Source: EX4484-2 sp964592095
GTDB taxonomy: Archaea; Altiarchaeota; Altiarchaeia; IMC4; QMZM01
Assembly (NCBI GenBank): GCA_964592095.1
Contig: CAZQER010000067.1
Location: 1-5,507, forward strand
DNA: 5,507 bases
Reading direction: 5' to 3'
The position numbers and the translations under genes were made by a program. Below the pieces are notes generated by a model. It saw only the letters and a program-made list of their open reading frames with translations. It was not told where the DNA came from and ran no database searches. Each line of letters begins with the position of its first letter. Position 1 is the stretch's first letter. This document shows, piece by piece, positions 4,163 to 5,507 of this stretch.

Positions 4163-5356
4163 CTATTTAATTTCCGAGGCATTAAATAGTTTATCATACC
4201 CTCCTTTTTCCTTGATCAATTCATCTACCAACCAAACCAACCTTTTACTGAGATAACTCGTTTCTGCGTCCAAGATATCACCACACAGACAGCAATTTTC
4301 AGCATCAAGTGGATTCAATGTACCACAGGCATGACAAGACTTAAACCTCACCTTTGGTTTCTCCTTTTCCTCTACTCCCTCAATCTCAAGGATTCTCTTA
4401 TTGACTTCTTCTTCATCAGGGTGTAAATAGATATCTAACATTTTAGAACTCTGTTTCCATCCAAAACGGGACTTGAGTTCTGCGGGAGAAAGATATCTGG
4501 AGTAATAAGTAGCTGCACTCTTCCTAAATGTGTGTGGGTTTACGGGTTTATTTAACTTAGCCTTCTTAGCAAGTCTTTTAATAGCATGGGCAGCTGCTGC
4601 ATAATCCAGTTGCTTATGTGTCTGTAGATTAATCCATAAAGGGTATGTTTTATCTTCTTTGTGTGGGTGGCTATTTCTATATCTTATCAAAAAACCAGCG
4701 GATCTAACCAGTAATATTTTTCTCTTTTTTGTTTTACTCTCTCTCAATCGTATTACTACTCCTTTACCTTTTTGCTCGATATCACATATCCTAAGGGATA
4801 AAAGCTCTCCAATTCTACAACCACTCTCCCACAACACTTTAACAAAGGCTTCATCCCGTAGATTCATAGATACTCTACCCATCGCCTCTATGTCCTCCCA
4901 GGTCAGTAAGTCATCGGGTCCCAGAACAGGATCTTCTATAGTCATTGGCTTTATCCACTCAGTTTCCTTAGGTTTATCAGTTTTCTTTAGCCATCTATAA
5001 AATGTTTTCAGAAGAATTGCCATATCCCTCTTGGTCCAGGGGCTGGCTTCTTTTATAGTCTCCCCCCTCTTAACAGGTCTGTTGTATACCTTCTCAAGAA
5101 GTTTTTCTATATCCTCAGGCGTTGCTTTATCAAAAGATTTCCCCAATAGCTCAGCTAGTATTCTCATATAATGCAAATACTTTGTCTGTCTGGCAACACT
5201 CAGATTTTCACCAATACGTTTGTGTCTCACAAATCTTAGAATCAGGTCTTTGTTTTCTTTGCAGATTTTAGAATCCTTCAGGGCTTTCATAGCCCTTTCA
5301 TATTTTTTATCTCTGTGGTGTATATCCCATTTTTTCTCCTCCTTCCCTATCGGCAT
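4163..5356 (-). CDS. Tyrosine recombinase (integrase) with C-terminal zinc ribbon, 397 residues
   Basis: Site-specific recombinase that probably integrates and excises the element. Residues about 30-130 are the SAM-like core-binding domain (RFVRHKRIGENLSVARQTKY onward). Residues 150-320 are the catalytic domain, with Arg181 in ESGCRIGELLSL, a candidate Lys208 or Lys210 in ESKTKKRK, His275 and Arg278 in HTFRKSAAT, Trp300 in FGWKQSS, and nucleophile Tyr310 in LDIYLHP. The full R-K-H-R-W-Y set is present, so it should be active. After this comes an unusual zinc ribbon, CHAC (341-344) and CCLC (355-358), and a helical tail. The ATG at 5356 is well supported: GGAGGT at 5362-5367 sits five bases upstream. 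The gene faces away from the tRNA end at 5453. No sign of the split seen in SSV-type integrases. Confidence 0.92.
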   Translation of the reverse strand: MPIGKEEKKWDIHHRDKKYERAMKALKDSKICKENKDLILRFVRHKRIGENLSVARQTKYLHYMRILAELLGKSFDKATPEDIEKLLEKVYNRPVKRGETIKEASPWTKRDMAILLKTFYRWLKKTDKPKETEWIKPMTIEDPVLGPDDLLTWEDIEAMGRVSMNLRDEAFVKVLWESGCRIGELLSLRICDIEQKGKGVVIRLRESKTKKRKILLVRSAGFLIRYRNSHPHKEDKTYPLWINLQTHKQLDYAAAAHAIKRLAKKAKLNKPVNPHTFRKSAATYYSRYLSPAELKSRFGWKQSSKMLDIYLHPDEEEVNKRILEIEGVEEKEKPKVRFKSCHACGTLNPLDAENCCLCGDILDAETSYLSKRLVWLVDELIKEKGGYDKLFNASEIK

Positions 5357-5361
5357 TTTAT

Positions 5362-5412
5362 ACCTCCAGGGATACGGACACTTTACTCTGGGATATGGAC
5401 GGTTAATATATT
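5362..5412 (-). promoter_or_regulatory. Integrase promoter and ribosome-binding site
   Basis: On the minus strand AATATATTAAC (5402-5412) is a strong archaeal TATA-like box. A start about 25 bases downstream falls near 5382, giving a leader of about 25 bases that carries GGAGGT (5362-5367). This is the only clear Shine-Dalgarno sequence in the window. The tandem repeats at 5369-5379 and 5390-5400 lie between box and start codon, where a repressor would block expression. Confidence 0.55.
5369..5400 (-). repeat. Tandem GTCCRTATCCC sites upstream of the integrase
   Basis: GTCCATATCCC (rc of 5390-5400) and GTCCGTATCCC (rc of 5369-5379) are direct repeats of 11 bases with one mismatch. Their starts are 21 bp apart, about two helical turns, so proteins bound at both would face the same side. 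They overlap the expected integrase transcription start. Candidates are an operator or arm-type integrase sites. A third copy is at 4121-4135. Confidence 0.5.
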
Positions 5413-5447
5413 CGATTCCCTCAATAAAAAAGGGAGTCGAACATATT
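5405..5447. repeat. Long inverted repeat between tRNA end and integrase promoter
   Basis: AATATATTCGATTCCCT (5405-5421) pairs with AGGGAGTCGAACATATT (5431-5447) at 16 of 17 positions, one of them a G-T pair, around a nine-base AT-rich spacer. The only mismatch is at 5410/5442. The left arm includes the integrase TATA box. Read on the minus strand just after the tRNA, the T6 at 5426-5431 could end tRNA transcription. Both arms also look like the tRNA T-arm consensus GTTCGANTCCC, which suggests a link to integrase recognition. Confidence 0.6.
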
Positions 5448-5452
5448 CTTTT

Positions 5453-5507
5453 CGCCCCGATCGGGATTCGAACCCGAGTCGTAAGCTGACCGCAAACCCA
5501 TATCTAT
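5453..5507 (-). tRNA. 3' part of a tRNA (or tRNA-derived attachment site), running off the window
   Basis: Read on the minus strand the sequence ends with a T-arm, TCGGG-TTCGAAT-CCCGA (5461-5477), then the acceptor 3' strand TCGGGGC (5454-5460) and discriminator G (5453). CCA is not encoded. The T-stem is fully paired and the loop is canonical, so the 3' end is certain. Upstream, the variable loop and anticodon arm cannot be fitted: no anticodon loop with T33 and a paired stem is visible within the remaining 30 bases. Either the gene has an intron at or near 37/38, or it has a long variable arm, or only the 3' part is tRNA because this is an attachment site left by integration. G73 suggests Asp, Asn or Ser in archaea, but the isotype is undecided. 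Confidence 0.75.

Noticed and set aside
4659..5000. Open frame of 113 codons on the plus strand
   Set aside because: It lies wholly antisense to the catalytic core of the integrase, whose frame has all conserved residues. The hydrophobic composition is what an antisense frame of a charged protein gives.
5220..5489. Open frame of 89 codons on the plus strand
   Set aside because: It runs antisense through the integrase start, its promoter and the tRNA T-arm, so it cannot be a conserved gene.
5453..5507. Assigning tRNA-Asp from GTC and the discriminator G
   Set aside because: GTC at the expected region is preceded by G and not T33, and the count to the T-stem is one base short of an Asp anticodon arm. 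The isotype is left open.

Overview
The window looks like the integrase-proximal end of an integrated archaeal mobile element. No taxon can be named. The archaeal reading rests on four things: a tRNA 3' end with no encoded CCA, TATA-like boxes about 25 bases before plausible transcript starts, tiny CxxC zinc-ribbon and winged-helix genes of the kind common in archaeal plasmids and proviruses, and a tyrosine recombinase beside a tRNA. The DNA is AT-rich overall.

Layout from left to right. Bases 2-160 are the 3' end of a plus-strand gene with a ferredoxin-like Cys pattern. A 191-base non-coding stretch with two inverted repeats follows, then a 114-residue orphan gene (352-696, plus). Convergent to it is a minus-strand pair: a small charged protein (2049-2225) followed 17 bases later by a 434-residue protein with a papain/C39-like Cys-His-Asp signature (727-2031). 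The 5' flank of this pair is AT-rich, with an inverted repeat and two tandem promoter-like elements. Next come two divergent winged-helix genes, 2413-2889 (minus) and 2951-3838 (plus). The plus-strand gene is followed closely by two 44-codon genes, a zinc ribbon (3855-3989) and a helical charged protein (4016-4150). This run closes at a strong hairpin at 4136-4160 that also serves the convergent integrase (4163-5356, minus). Upstream of the integrase lie a TATA box, a GGAGGT ribosome-binding site, tandem 11-base repeats, a long inverted repeat whose arms resemble a tRNA T-arm, and the 3' part of a tRNA running off the right edge.

How it may work together (inference). The integrase and tRNA end mark one attachment side of the element. 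The divergent winged-helix genes are candidate regulators or replication-associated proteins. The protease and its small partner look like an accessory module. A 16-base sequence, AAGTTAGGCACTACAA, occurs three times in the same orientation (325, 2387, 3988) and partitions the accessory genes. It may be a shared regulatory element or a module boundary, and it is the most unusual signal in the window.
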